Both the position numbers and the translations under genes were made by a program. Positions 1 through 9,594 of a DNA stretch of 64,000 nucleotides are shown here, piece by piece. Positions within the stretch are counted from its first letter, which is position 1; each line of letters begins with the position of its first letter. Origin of the DNA: Solibacillus cecembensis (GTDB lineage Bacteria > Bacillota > Bacilli > Bacillales_A > Planococcaceae); the NCBI RefSeq assembly GCF_001439635.1, contig NZ_LMBZ01000003.1, forward strand, positions 160,587 through 224,586, in the 5' to 3' direction. The notes beneath the pieces were generated by a model, which searched no databases, was not told the DNA's origin, and worked only from the letters and a program-made list of their open reading frames with translations.

Positions 1-239
1 TGATGGTAGATGATGAACGCATGCGAATCGAATCAAATGAAGAAGTACTGATGAAAAAGGTTCGTTTTCGTACATTAGGTTGTTACCCTCTTACAGGCGG
101 TATTGAATCGGAGGCCGTTACGTTAGAAGAAATTATTGAAGAAACATTAGGAGCAGTTACATCAGAACGTACAACTCGTGTTATCGATCAAGAAGCTGTT
201 GGAAGTATGGAAAGACGCAAGCGAGAGGGGTATTTCTAA
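1..239 (+). CDS. cysD: Sulfate adenylyltransferase subunit 2 (CysD), C-terminal part
   Basis: Only the last ~79 codons are inside the window; the gene starts upstream. CysD is the ATP-pyrophosphatase-like subunit that, with the GTPase CysN, makes adenosine 5'-phosphosulfate from ATP and sulfate. The end carries the family signatures [13 protein letters not shown] and [12 protein letters not shown], the latter the usual CysD terminus. The stop lies one base before the cysNC start, so the two are translationally close and surely one operon. Partial at the 5' side only; no sign of damage. Confidence 0.93.
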   Translation, partial: MVDDERMRIESNEEVLMKKVRFRTLGCYPLTGGIESEAVTLEEIIEETLGAVTSERTTRVIDQEAVGSMERRKREGYF

Positions 240-240
240 A

Positions 241-2067
241 ATGAAAAGCTTATTGAAATTTATTACATGTGGGAGTGTAGATGATGGGAAATCTACATTA
301 ATTGGTCATATGTTATATGATGCGAAGCTGCTGTTTGCCGATCAAGAAAAAGCACTAGAATTAGATAGTAAAGTAGGGAGTCGAGGAGGGGAAATTGACT
401 ATTCACTCCTTCTTGATGGGCTATTAGCAGAAAGAGAACAAGGGATTACAATCGATGTTGCTTATCGCTATTTTACGACAGGTCATCGTTCGTTTATCGT
501 AGCAGATACGCCGGGACACGAGGAATATACACGTAATATGGCTGTAGGAGCATCGTTTGCAGATCTTGCCATTATTTTAGTCGACGCGACAAAAGGTGTG
601 ATTACTCAAACGAAACGCCATGCTCGTATTTGTGCATTAATGGGCGTGAAGCATATTGTGCTAGCTGTTAATAAAATGGACTTAATTGGTTTTGGTCAAG
701 CACGATTTAATGCCATACAGGATGATTTCAAACAGCTAACGAAGGACTTCCAACTTGAAAGTGTTCAGGCGATTCCGGTTTCGGCTACAAACGGGGATAA
801 TTTGACAAAATACTCGGAGCATACCCCTTGGTACGATGGATTAGCACTACTTACTTATTTAGAAAATGTCGATGTTCGTAAAGACAATAAACAAAACGAT
901 TTCATAATGCCTGTACAGCGTGTTAGTCGACCTGACCATACATTCCGTGGTTTTCAAGGGCAAGTTGAAGCTGGAACGATTTCAGTAGGCGATGAAATTA
1001 CGACGCTACCAAGTAATGAAAAGGCAAACGTGAAAAGTATTTTATTAACAAATAGGGAAGTGCAATCAGCTAGTATAGGGCAGCCAATTGCTGTTCAATT
1101 AGATAGAGAAGTGGATGTTTCGCGCGGATGTGTTTTGACAACAGCTAATAACATTGAAGCGGCTGATTTGTTTATCGCTCAAATTTTATGGATGGATGAT
1201 ACGAATCTCTTACCTGGTAAGCAGTACTTGGTCAAAATCGGTACAAAAATCATTCTTGGTACAGTCTTATCGATTCAACATAAGGTAGAAATTAATACAG
1301 GGGAGTATTTAAAAGCAGAGAAAATCGTAAAAAATGAATTAGCAACATGTGAAATTGCTCTATCTGAAAAAGTAGTATTTGACTCATTTAAACGAAATAA
1401 AGCACTAGGTAGTTTTATATTAATTGATCGTGTGACAAATATGACGTCTGCATGTGGCATAGTAAATAGAGCTGTTCAGCATTCGGAAAATGTTATTTGG
1501 CAAAAGACAGATATCACACGTGAAATTCGTGCAAAGCAAAAAGGTCATGTTCCACTCACATTATGGTTTACCGGACTTTCTGGTTCGGGTAAATCAACGC
1601 TCTCGAATGAAGTGGAAAAACGGTTAGTTTCTTTAGGCTATCATACAATGCTACTAGATGGCGATAATGTTCGACTTGGATTAAATAAGGATTTAGGTTT
1701 TGACGAGGCGGGACGTGTGGAAAATATTCGACGTATCGCAGAAGTGGCGAAGCTGATGAATGATGCAGGCTTGATTCCGTTAACGTCATTTATTTCGCCA
1801 TTTGAGAGGGACCGCGCCTATGCGAAAAAGATTATTGGTGAGTCCTATATTGAAATTTACGTCAGTACACCACTTGAAGTTTGTGAAGAACGTGATGTTA
1901 AAGGATTATACAAAAAAGCAAGAGCAGAGGAAATTCAGCATTTCACAGGAATATCAAGTCCATATGAGGCACCGAGGAATCCGGATATTGCAATTGATAC
2001 AAGTAATTATTCGTTAGAGGATGCAACGGATTATTTAGTAAAAGAGATTCTTAAGATCCTATCATAA
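241..2067 (+). CDS. cysNC: Bifunctional sulfate adenylyltransferase subunit 1 / APS kinase (CysN-CysC fusion)
   Basis: 608 aa. The N-terminal half is a translation-factor-like GTPase (P-loop GSVDDGKST near residue 11, DTPGHEEYTRNM, NKMD) that drives sulfate adenylylation with CysD. The C-terminal ~170 residues are APS kinase with its own P-loop GLSGSGKST near residue 444, which phosphorylates APS to PAPS. The ATG at 241 is chosen over an in-frame start at 178 because it follows the cysD stop, has GAGAGGGG upstream and begins with the conserved MKSLLKFITCGSVDDGKST. NodQ-like fusions are known in other phyla; B. subtilis instead uses a single-chain Sat plus separate CysC. Confidence 0.95.
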   Translation: MKSLLKFITCGSVDDGKSTLIGHMLYDAKLLFADQEKALELDSKVGSRGGEIDYSLLLDGLLAEREQGITIDVAYRYFTTGHRSFIVADTPGHEEYTRNMAVGASFADLAIILVDATKGVITQTKRHARICALMGVKHIVLAVNKMDLIGFGQARFNAIQDDFKQLTKDFQLESVQAIPVSATNGDNLTKYSEHTPWYDGLALLTYLENVDVRKDNKQNDFIMPVQRVSRPDHTFRGFQGQVEAGTISVGDEITTLPSNEKANVKSILLTNREVQSASIGQPIAVQLDREVDVSRGCVLTTANNIEAADLFIAQILWMDDTNLLPGKQYLVKIGTKIILGTVLSIQHKVEINTGEYLKAEKIVKNELATCEIALSEKVVFDSFKRNKALGSFILIDRVTNMTSACGIVNRAVQHSENVIWQKTDITREIRAKQKGHVPLTLWFTGLSGSGKSTLSNEVEKRLVSLGYHTMLLDGDNVRLGLNKDLGFDEAGRVENIRRIAEVAKLMNDAGLIPLTSFISPFERDRAYAKKIIGESYIEIYVSTPLEVCEERDVKGLYKKARAEEIQHFTGISSPYEAPRNPDIAIDTSNYSLEDATDYLVKEILKILS

Positions 2068-2075
2068 AAGTTAAG

Positions 2076-2131
2076 CTCCTCCCTATATTTTGTTAGACAT
2101 CATCATAAGAACTATTTTAGGGAGGATTTTT
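2076..2131. terminator. Terminator between convergent cysNC and cysQ
   Basis: A 7-bp GC-rich stem (cctccct at 2078, agggagg at 2119) is followed by a T-run on the + strand, between two convergent genes. The loop is long, so strength is uncertain. Confidence 0.5.
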
Positions 2132-2161
2132 CATTACGGTACTCTTCTGTTTGGAAATGAA

Positions 2162-3007
2162 TCATCTGATATTTAAGTTGTCATTCGACTGAGCTGTTAC
2201 GATATGGAAGGAATTTTTTAAATGCACTTTATTGTATTGCAGAGGTGAATGGGTCCCGTACTCTTCAACCTTCCCTCCGCTATACGTTACAATAGCTTCA
2301 CCTGCCGCTGTATCCCATTCCATTGAATAGCTTAATCGTGGATAAATATGTGCAACACCTTCAGCAATAAGGCACATTTTAATTGAGCTACCTGCTTTGA
2401 TAATATGTACATCACCCACTTGTTGTTGAATTTGATCAATATAGGCTTGTGTATCACTAGAAAAATGCGATCGACTTACAACAATACCTAATGATTTTCG
2501 TGAATGAAAAATGGGTAATTTTTCGGCAGCTTTGATTAATTCGGCTTCACTATAAATAGTGGATAGCGTCGCGCGGCAATTGGATAATTTATATGAACCA
2601 TGCCAGCTACTTGCAAAATACATAAGATCTTGTGCCGGTGAATAAATAACGCCCAAAATCGGTGTGCCCTTTTCAATAAGCGCGATATTGACTGTGAATT
2701 CACCGTTACGCTTAATAAATTCTTTTGTGCCATCTAAAGGATCAATGAGCCATGCAGTATGCCAATGCTTTCGTTGTTGATAGTTTGGCAAATCGCCTTC
2801 TTCGCTTATTAATGGAATGTTTGGATATTGTATAGATAGTTGCTGACAAATAGAGTGATGCGATTTTTTATCAGCAATGGTTACTGGGGACGCATCATTT
2901 TTATAGTCAACTTCTACGCTATCTGAATGATACACATCTAAAATATGCTTACCCGCTTCAAATGCTATTTTAACAATATCTAATACTTTAACTAATTGGT
3001 TAACCAT
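2162..3007 (-). CDS. cysQ: 3'(2'),5'-bisphosphate nucleotidase CysQ (inositol monophosphatase family)
   Basis: 281 aa. It hydrolyses the PAP left over from PAPS reduction, recycling AMP and preventing PAP toxicity. Metal-binding motifs of the IMPase fold are visible: SEEG, then WLIDPLDGTKEF, and near the C-terminus WDTAAGEAI. ATG at 3007 has an AGGAGG-type site upstream. It is transcribed towards cysNC and away from cobA, so it is not in either operon, but its place in a sulfate-assimilation block fits CysQ rather than a general inositol phosphatase. Confidence 0.88.
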   Translation of the reverse strand: MVNQLVKVLDIVKIAFEAGKHILDVYHSDSVEVDYKNDASPVTIADKKSHHSICQQLSIQYPNIPLISEEGDLPNYQQRKHWHTAWLIDPLDGTKEFIKRNGEFTVNIALIEKGTPILGVIYSPAQDLMYFASSWHGSYKLSNCRATLSTIYSEAELIKAAEKLPIFHSRKSLGIVVSRSHFSSDTQAYIDQIQQQVGDVHIIKAGSSIKMCLIAEGVAHIYPRLSYSMEWDTAAGEAIVTYSGGKVEEYGTHSPLQYNKVHLKNSFHIVTAQSNDNLNIR

Positions 3008-3152
3008 GGAAGAAACCTCCTATTCGGTATGATTCTAACATAATCGATAGGAATACTCAACATTGATGGCGATCGTGTGGGTGCTTCAGTTTATTTAAGA
3101 TGTTAACCTTAATGGATTATTCATAATTTATAACCATGTAATTTTATAGGAA

Positions 3153-3182
3153 TTGTTGTATTTCGTGTGGATATTAGATAAT
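3153..3182 (+). promoter_or_regulatory. Possible promoter of the cobA-sirB-yezD-cysJI operon
   Basis: TTGTTG at 3153 and GATAAT at 3177 (18-bp spacing) or TAGATA at 3175 (16-bp spacing) lie about 55 bp before the cobA start. TAGGAATT just upstream could be half of a CymR-type site, but I cannot establish this. Confidence 0.3.
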
Positions 3183-3236
3183 ATATACATCAACATAGAT
3201 AGTTTTAAATATTCAGATTATGGAAGGGGTGTTTAT

Positions 3237-4025
3237 ATGGGGAAGGTTTATATTGTTGGAGCGGGGCCTGGAGATGTGGAACTTATCACAGTTAAGGGGC
3301 TTCGGTGTATTAAAGAAGCTGATGTTATTTTCTATGATCGTTTAATTAATAAGGAGTTATTGGAATATGCAAAGCCGAATGCAAAACTGATCTATTGTGG
3401 AAAGCTACCGAATCGTCATGCCATGATTCAAGAGCACATTAATTATTCACTTGTGCAATACGCTAGTCAAGGGAAAATAGTTACACGTTTAAAGGGAGGA
3501 GATCCATTTGTTTTTGGGCGAGGTGGTGAAGAGGCAGAAGTACTTGCAGCACATCAGATCCCGTTCGAAATCGTACCTGGTATTACATCAGGCATTGCAG
3601 CACCAGCTTATGCAGGTATACCAGTGACACATAGAGATTACAGTTCAAGCTTTGCAATTGTCACAGGGCATATGCGTGAAGGGAAGGAGGATTCAATAAA
3701 ATGGGAAAGCTTGGCGACAGGGGTAGATACGTTAGCAATTTATATGGGCGTTGGAAATTTACCATATATATGCTCACAGCTTTTAAAGCATGGGCGAAAA
3801 GCTTCAACGCCTGTTGCACTCGTTCATATGGGGACATTTGAAGAACAACAAACTGTGACAGGTACTTTAGAAACAATTTCACAAATCGCTAAGGAAAGTA
3901 AAGTCAGGAACCCGAGCATGATTATTGTTGGAGAGGTAGTAGCAGTTAGAGAAAAAATAAAGTGGTTTGAACAAAAACTTGAGACAGAGCGGTATATAAA
4001 CGAAAGTATCGTGATGAGTAGGTGA
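3237..4025 (+). CDS. cobA: Uroporphyrinogen-III C-methyltransferase (SUMT)
   Basis: 262 aa. It methylates uroporphyrinogen III twice with SAM to give precorrin-2, the first step from the heme trunk to siroheme. Family motifs: VYIVGAGPGDVELITVKG at the N-terminus, RLKGGDPFVFGRGGEE for SAM and substrate, and PGITSGIAAPAYAGIPVTHR. ATG at 3237 is preferred to the longer frame because GGAAGGGGTG precedes it and conserved sequence begins right after. First gene of a tight operon with sirB, yezD, cysJ and cysI, so the siroheme made here serves sulfite reductase. No precorrin-2 dehydrogenase is seen in the window. Confidence 0.93.
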   Translation: MGKVYIVGAGPGDVELITVKGLRCIKEADVIFYDRLINKELLEYAKPNAKLIYCGKLPNRHAMIQEHINYSLVQYASQGKIVTRLKGGDPFVFGRGGEEAEVLAAHQIPFEIVPGITSGIAAPAYAGIPVTHRDYSSSFAIVTGHMREGKEDSIKWESLATGVDTLAIYMGVGNLPYICSQLLKHGRKASTPVALVHMGTFEEQQTVTGTLETISQIAKESKVRNPSMIIVGEVVAVREKIKWFEQKLETERYINESIVMSR

Positions 4026-4029
4026 GGCA

Positions 4030-4779
4030 GTGCAAGCGATTTTATATATTGGGCATGGCACAAGAATAAAGAAGGGGGTAGAAGAAGCCCTTCATTTCAT
4101 TGAAGAAACAAAGAAGCAAGTTGATATTAGTATTCAAGAGACTGCCTTTTTAGAGCTAGCGGAGCCAAATATATTGCAAGGGATAAAAAAATGCGTAGAG
4201 CGCGGTGCTACTCGTATACTGATTGCCCCCATTTTGCTTCTCGCAGCGCAGCATGCAAAGGAAGATATTCCAGCAGAGATCGAAAAGGCGAGTAAACTTT
4301 ATCCTAATATTAAATTTACATTAGGTCGACCATTTGGTATTCATGAAAAGCTAATTGATACCGTATATAAACGCATTACGGAACAACAGTGTGCCATATT
4401 ACCTGATGCAGAGGTGTTACTTGTTGGCCGTGGTAGTAGTGATAGAGCCGTCATACGAGATATGCGTGAAATTAGTAATCGACTGCAGAAGAAATATAAA
4501 TTTCATTCGGTTCGAACATGCTTTTTATATGGAACAGGTCCTTCGTTTGAAAATACAATGAACAGTTTAAAGGAACAAGATGTCAAGCAGTTATTTATCG
4601 TTCCTTATTTATTATTTTCAGGTCTATTAAGTATTGGTATTCAAAAAAAAGCGAAGGCGCTCGCGTTTGATGAGTCTCGTATTATTTTGTGTAACAGCTT
4701 AGGGTATGACCGAAATGTTCGAAAAGTGCTTGTCGAGCGAGTATTGAAGGGGATTAATAATGAGGGGGATGAAATATGA
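4030..4779 (+). CDS. sirB: Sirohydrochlorin ferrochelatase (SirB/CbiX type)
   Basis: 249 aa, two CbiX-like halves. It inserts Fe2+ into sirohydrochlorin, the last step of siroheme synthesis. The N-terminus ILYIGHGTR carries the family's active-site His, and VLLVGRGSSD begins the second half. GTG start at 4030, four bases after the cobA stop, with GGTGAGG upstream. Its stop overlaps the next gene's ATG (ATGA). The operon position favours iron over cobalt chelation. Confidence 0.88.
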   Translation: MQAILYIGHGTRIKKGVEEALHFIEETKKQVDISIQETAFLELAEPNILQGIKKCVERGATRILIAPILLLAAQHAKEDIPAEIEKASKLYPNIKFTLGRPFGIHEKLIDTVYKRITEQQCAILPDAEVLLVGRGSSDRAVIRDMREISNRLQKKYKFHSVRTCFLYGTGPSFENTMNSLKEQDVKQLFIVPYLLFSGLLSIGIQKKAKALAFDESRIILCNSLGYDRNVRKVLVERVLKGINNEGDEI

Positions 4780-4922
4780 CAAAGCAAAAAGAAAATATTG
4801 AGGTCAGCTTAGAAAACATTAAAGAGATGTTAGCAGCGATCAAATTTGGAACAATAACGCTTGTCATCCAAGATGGGCTCGTAGTTCAAATAGAAAAAAA
4901 TGAAAAAATCCGATTAAAGTAA
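4776..4922 (+). CDS. yezD: YezD-like small protein (DUF2292)
   Basis: 48 aa, start ATG overlapping the sirB stop, GAGGGGGAT just upstream. The sequence is mostly a short amphipathic segment followed by FGTITLVIQDGLVVQIEK, typical of DUF2292 proteins, which often sit beside sulfite reductase or siroheme genes in Bacilli. Biochemical function is unknown; its position points to a role in sulfite reduction. Confidence 0.75.
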   Translation: MTKQKENIEVSLENIKEMLAAIKFGTITLVIQDGLVVQIEKNEKIRLK

Positions 4923-4945
4923 TCAAAATTTATGAGGTGGATAAA

Positions 4946-6757
4946 TTGACTTTAAATGTATTGAGCAGCCCTTTTGATGAAGGACAAATAAAAACAATAA
5001 ATGAACTGATACCAAGTTTAACGGATTATCAAAAAATTTGGTTAACGGGGTATTTAAGTGGTGTACAAGTGACAACACAAGGCTCTGGAATAAGTCAATC
5101 TGAGTCTATATTACCGATACAGGAACCAATTAGGGCAGCACCACAAGTCGCCACTGTTTTATATGGTTCACAAACGGGCAATGCACAGGGAATAGCAGAA
5201 AAACTTGGCAAGAAATTAAGTGAAAACGGGGTAGGTGTAACAGTTTCATCAATGTCAGCGTTTAAACATAATAATCTGAAAAAACTGACGAACTTATTTA
5301 TCGTGGCGAGTACTCATGGGGAGGGAGACCCACCTGATAACGCCATTGGATTCCATGAATACCTTTTTAGCAAACGTGCTCCGAAGCTTGATCATGTAAA
5401 ATTTTCAGTGTTAGCACTTGGGGATACTTCCTACGAGTTTTTCTGTAAAACGGGTATTGATTTTGACGAACAATTAGCAAAGCTCGGTGCGCAGCGTATC
5501 GTATCGCGCGTTGACTGTGACCTAGATTATGAGGAACTAGCAGATCAATGGGTTGAAGAGGTGGCCGGTGGGTTGTCAGCATCAACATCACAAGCGCCAT
5601 TACAGACTGAGACAAAGCCAATAGGAGTAAATAAACATGCTGTATATTCCAAAAAAAATCCGTTCCATGCAGAAGTACTAGCGAATATTAATTTAAATGG
5701 TCGTGGCTCAAATAAGGAAACCTACCATGTGGAGCTATCGATCGAAGGGGCGGGATTAACTTTTGAGCCTGGTGACAGCATTGGAATTGTACCAGAAAAT
5801 GATCTATCTCTCGTAGACGCGCTTATTTCGTCTCTTGGCTTTGATGAAAAAACAAAAGTGAAACTGCAAGATGAAGAGCTTTCGTTGAAGGAAGTTCTGC
5901 AAACGAAACTAGAAATTACGGTATTGTCAAAGCCGGTATTACAAAAAATGGCGTCGTTCACCGACAATGAAGAATTAGCGAATATTTTAGTACAGGATAA
6001 TTCATGGAAGGATTATGCATATGGAAGGGATTTACTAGATGCAATTGAGCAATTTGGTCCTTTTACTTGGAGCGCGCAAGATTTTATAAAATTACTACGC
6101 AAAATTCCAGCTCGTCTTTATTCAATTGCAAGTAGTCAGAGGGCAAACGAGGAAGAGGTTCATTTAACGATTGGCAAGGTTAGTTATGAACAGGGTGGTC
6201 GTGCACGACTAGGTGTATGTTCAGGGCAAATTGCAGAACGCCTTACTGAAGGGGAAAAGCTCCTAATTTACGTGCACAAAAATCCAAACTTCAGATTGCC
6301 TAAAGACAATCAGACACCAATTATTATGATTGGTGCGGGTACAGGGATTGCGCCATTCCGTTCATTTATAGAGGACCGAGCAGAAGTAGGGGGAGAAGGG
6401 AAATCGTGGTTGTTCTTCGGTGATCAACATTTTGTCACAGACTTTTTATATCAAACAGAGTGGCAAAGTTGGCTAAAAGAAGGGGCCCTTACCAATTTAA
6501 CGGTTGCTTTCTCTCGTGATACGGAGCACAAAGTATATGTACAGCATCGCTTGCGGGAAAATGCAAATGAGGTTTATGAATGGCTTGAACAAGGTGCCGT
6601 CCTATATGTATGTGGAGACGAAAAGAATATGGCAGCGGATGTCGATAAAATGTTAAATACGATTATCGCAGAGCAGGGCGGAAAATCAGCCGATGAAGCA
6701 GCGCAATATATTAATAAATTAAAGCAGCAACAGCGTTATCAAAGAGATGTGTACTAA
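4946..6757 (+). CDS. cysJ: Assimilatory sulfite reductase (NADPH) flavoprotein subunit
   Basis: 603 aa. Passes electrons from NADPH through FAD and FMN to the CysI hemoprotein. An N-terminal flavodoxin domain (YGSQTGNAQGIAEKLG, STHGEGDPPDN) is followed by a ferredoxin-reductase module with RLYSIASS for FAD, IGAGTGIAPFRSF and a C-terminal NADPH site ending in QRYQRDVY. I place the start at TTG 4946, not GTG 4937: GAGGTGG at 4935-4940 is then correctly spaced, and the protein begins MTLNVLSSPF, in line with B. subtilis CysJ. Confidence 0.94.
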   Translation: MTLNVLSSPFDEGQIKTINELIPSLTDYQKIWLTGYLSGVQVTTQGSGISQSESILPIQEPIRAAPQVATVLYGSQTGNAQGIAEKLGKKLSENGVGVTVSSMSAFKHNNLKKLTNLFIVASTHGEGDPPDNAIGFHEYLFSKRAPKLDHVKFSVLALGDTSYEFFCKTGIDFDEQLAKLGAQRIVSRVDCDLDYEELADQWVEEVAGGLSASTSQAPLQTETKPIGVNKHAVYSKKNPFHAEVLANINLNGRGSNKETYHVELSIEGAGLTFEPGDSIGIVPENDLSLVDALISSLGFDEKTKVKLQDEELSLKEVLQTKLEITVLSKPVLQKMASFTDNEELANILVQDNSWKDYAYGRDLLDAIEQFGPFTWSAQDFIKLLRKIPARLYSIASSQRANEEEVHLTIGKVSYEQGGRARLGVCSGQIAERLTEGEKLLIYVHKNPNFRLPKDNQTPIIMIGAGTGIAPFRSFIEDRAEVGGEGKSWLFFGDQHFVTDFLYQTEWQSWLKEGALTNLTVAFSRDTEHKVYVQHRLRENANEVYEWLEQGAVLYVCGDEKNMAADVDKMLNTIIAEQGGKSADEAAQYINKLKQQQRYQRDVY

Positions 6758-6802
6758 CTATAAATTGGGCAAGTTGAATTTGATTGATTGGAGAGAAAAA
6801 TA

Positions 6803-8521
6803 ATGACTGAAAAAATTGTATTACCTCCACAGCCTGGCACGCCAAGCGAAGTAGAACGTATAAAAAATGAAAGTAATTATTTACGTGGAACACTTGAAAG
6901 AACAATGAATGAACCACTTAGTTCTGGGATTCCAGAGGATGATAATCGATTAATGAAATTCCATGGAAGCTATTTACAAGATGACCGCGATATCCGAAAT
7001 GAGCGTGAAAAACAAAAGCTTGAGCCTGCGTATCAATTCATGGTGCGCGTTCGAACACCAGGAGGAGCAGCTACACCAACGCAGTGGCTTATAATGGATG
7101 ATATGGGCGATAAATATGGAAATGGTTCATTGAAATTAACGACTCGCCAAGCATTTCAAGTGCACGGCATTTTAAAGTGGAATGTTAAAAAGTATATGCA
7201 AGAAATTAACGAGGTACTGCTAGACTGTATCGCAGCATGTGGAGATGTTAACCGAAATGTCATGTGTAATGTAAATCCTAATCAGTCTGCGCTACATGAT
7301 GAAGTATATCAATGGTCTGCGAAACTAAGTGAACATCTGTTACCTAGAACACGTGCATATCATGAGCTTTGGTTAGATGGAGAAAAGGTTTTTGACGGTC
7401 AAGAAGCGGAAGTAGAGCCCGTTTACGGTGCACTTTATTTGCCGCGAAAATTTAAAATTGGAATAGCGATTCCACCGAGTAATGATGTCGATGTATTTTC
7501 ACAAGATATTGGCTTTATTGCAATTGTAGAGGATGAGGAACTTATAGGCTTTAATGTCGCTGTCGGTGGTGGTATGGGAATGTCACATGGTGATACTTCT
7601 ACTTATCCGCAGCTAGGTCGGATCGTTGGTTACATTCCAAAAGAGCGATTATTGGAAACTGCGGAGAAAATACTAACAATACAGCGTGACTATGGAAACC
7701 GTGCTGTTCGTAAAAATGCACGTTTTAAATACACGATAGATGCACGTGGTCTTGATTGGTTTAAAGAAGAACTCAATCGTCGTCTAGGATGGGAGTTAGC
7801 GGAGATTCGTCCGTATACCTTTAAGCGCACAGGTGATGAATTTGGTTGGGTGAATGGGAGAGACGGTAAATGGCATTTTACCTTATTTATTCAAAATGGA
7901 CGCATTCGGGATTTTGAGGATTACCAGTTAAAAACAGGTCTTCGTGAAATCGCAAAAGTCCATACGGGTTTGTTCCGTTTAACACCGAATCAAAATTTAT
8001 TAATTGCAGATGTTACCACTGAGAAGAAACGTACGATAGATACGTTGTTAAAGAAATATCATATTACAGATGGTGCACATTATTCTGCACTTCGCCGTAA
8101 TTCAATTGCTTGTGTATCATTACCGACATGTGGCTTAGCAATGGCTGAAGCGGAGCGTTACTTGCCATCCCTAATTACGAAAATTGACGACATATTAGCA
8201 GAAATTGGTTTACGCGAAACGGAAATTGGCATTCGTATGTCAGGCTGCCCCAATGGCTGCTCACGTGCAGCAATGGGGGAAATCGGCTTTATCGGAAAAG
8301 GTCCTGGTAAGTATAATCTGTATTTAGGGGGCGATTTCAAAGGTCAGCGTCTTAATAAGATTTACCGTGAAAATATAGGAGAAGCTGATATTTTAGCAAC
8401 GCTTCGTCCGATTTTTGAACACTATGCGAAAGAGCGCGGGGAAGGCGAACACTTTGGTGACTTTGTTATTCGTAAAGATTATGTTAATGCAGTGACGGAT
8501 GGTCTAGATTTCTATAATTAG
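6803..8521 (+). CDS. cysI: Assimilatory sulfite reductase (NADPH) hemoprotein subunit
   Basis: 572 aa. Catalyses six-electron reduction of sulfite to sulfide on a coupled siroheme-[4Fe-4S] centre. The four cluster cysteines are in the standard C-x5-C ... C-x3-C arrangement: CVSLPTCG (about residue 437) and [10 protein letters not shown] (about 480). The N-terminus shows the RLKFHG-like [19 protein letters not shown] at 6803 has GGAGAG at a good distance and is preferred over TTG 6788. Last gene of the operon; a terminator follows at about 8611. Confidence 0.95.
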   Translation: MTEKIVLPPQPGTPSEVERIKNESNYLRGTLERTMNEPLSSGIPEDDNRLMKFHGSYLQDDRDIRNEREKQKLEPAYQFMVRVRTPGGAATPTQWLIMDDMGDKYGNGSLKLTTRQAFQVHGILKWNVKKYMQEINEVLLDCIAACGDVNRNVMCNVNPNQSALHDEVYQWSAKLSEHLLPRTRAYHELWLDGEKVFDGQEAEVEPVYGALYLPRKFKIGIAIPPSNDVDVFSQDIGFIAIVEDEELIGFNVAVGGGMGMSHGDTSTYPQLGRIVGYIPKERLLETAEKILTIQRDYGNRAVRKNARFKYTIDARGLDWFKEELNRRLGWELAEIRPYTFKRTGDEFGWVNGRDGKWHFTLFIQNGRIRDFEDYQLKTGLREIAKVHTGLFRLTPNQNLLIADVTTEKKRTIDTLLKKYHITDGAHYSALRRNSIACVSLPTCGLAMAEAERYLPSLITKIDDILAEIGLRETEIGIRMSGCPNGCSRAAMGEIGFIGKGPGKYNLYLGGDFKGQRLNKIYRENIGEADILATLRPIFEHYAKERGEGEHFGDFVIRKDYVNAVTDGLDFYN

Positions 8522-8610
8522 AATTAATTTCCCTATTCAGAGATGATCTGTCTGTATTTTTGAAGCAAGACAAATCCAGTTCAAACCGTTACATTATAAA
8601 TAAGTGATGA

Positions 8611-8660
8611 AAAAGAGCTCTTGTCTTACGTATTTGACGTAAGCGAGCTTTTTTGTTTTT
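8611..8660 (+). terminator. Terminator after cysI
   Basis: Stem formed by gagctc/ttacg and cgtaag/gagct around a short loop, followed by a run of T. Ends the cobA-cysI transcript. Confidence 0.75.
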
Positions 8661-8720
8661 CTAATGATGTGTTTTTGAATAAAATAATTGTTATAAGTAT
8701 TGGAGCAGGGAGGAGATAAA

Positions 8721-9572
8721 ATGATTTACATAGGTTTAACAGGCTGGGGAGATCATCCTGAAGTATATAGTGAAGTAACAGCAGCACGCGATAAATTATT
8801 TGATTATAGTGGTCATTTTCCTATTGTTGAAGTGGATACATCTTTTTACGCGATACCATCGAACGCAACGATTGAAAAATGGTGTAAAGATACACCGGAA
8901 AACTTTCGATTTGTTGTTAAAGCGTATCAAGGCATGACGGGTCATTTACGAGATGAGCTTCCTTATGAAACGAAAAATGATATGTTCAATGCTTTTCGTG
9001 AATGTGCACAAGTTTTTCAAAAACATGGTAAACTGGCAATGTTGCTCGTACAATTTCCACCTTGGTTTGATTGCCAAGGGAAAAATGTACAATATATCCG
9101 TTATGTGAAAAAGCAATTAGCTTCATTTCCGGTAGCGATTGAGTTTCGAAATCAGTCCTGGTATAGAGAAAAAATGAAAGAAAAAACATTGCAATTTTTA
9201 AAGGAATCCGAATTGATTCATACAGTATGTGATGAACCACAAGCGGGGAGCGGGTCTGTCCCATTTGTACCAATCGCAACAAATGATAAAGTACTTGTTA
9301 GGATTCATGGGAGGAATGTGCATGGCTGGCGTAATATCGGACACGGGGAAAAATGGCGGAAAGTCCGATTTTTATATGATTACAATCAAGAAGAACTCAA
9401 AAAAATGAGTGAACACTTTTTATTTTTAGAACAACAAGCAAAAGACGTTTATGTATTATTTAATAATAACTCAGGTGGGCATGCGGCAAAAAATGCTAAA
9501 ATGATGCAGCAAATCCTTCAAATTCAATTTGATGGGCTAGCACCAAAACAGCTGAATATGTTTGAAGAGTAG
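8721..9572 (+). CDS. yunF: DUF72 family protein (YunF-like)
   Basis: 283 aa. TIM-barrel DUF72 family, recognisable from the N-terminal IYIGLTGWGDHPEVY, the central FPPWFDC and IEFRNQSWY, and the C-terminal VYVLFNNNSGGHAAKNA. The biochemical role is unknown; the fold suggests a nuclease- or isomerase-like barrel. ATG 8721 follows GGGAGGAGAT, which beats the longer frame from 8700. It lies just upstream of yunD. Confidence 0.8.
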   Translation: MIYIGLTGWGDHPEVYSEVTAARDKLFDYSGHFPIVEVDTSFYAIPSNATIEKWCKDTPENFRFVVKAYQGMTGHLRDELPYETKNDMFNAFRECAQVFQKHGKLAMLLVQFPPWFDCQGKNVQYIRYVKKQLASFPVAIEFRNQSWYREKMKEKTLQFLKESELIHTVCDEPQAGSGSVPFVPIATNDKVLVRIHGRNVHGWRNIGHGEKWRKVRFLYDYNQEELKKMSEHFLFLEQQAKDVYVLFNNNSGGHAAKNAKMMQQILQIQFDGLAPKQLNMFEE

Positions 9573-9594
9573 CAGATAAAGTGGGGGGACAAAG

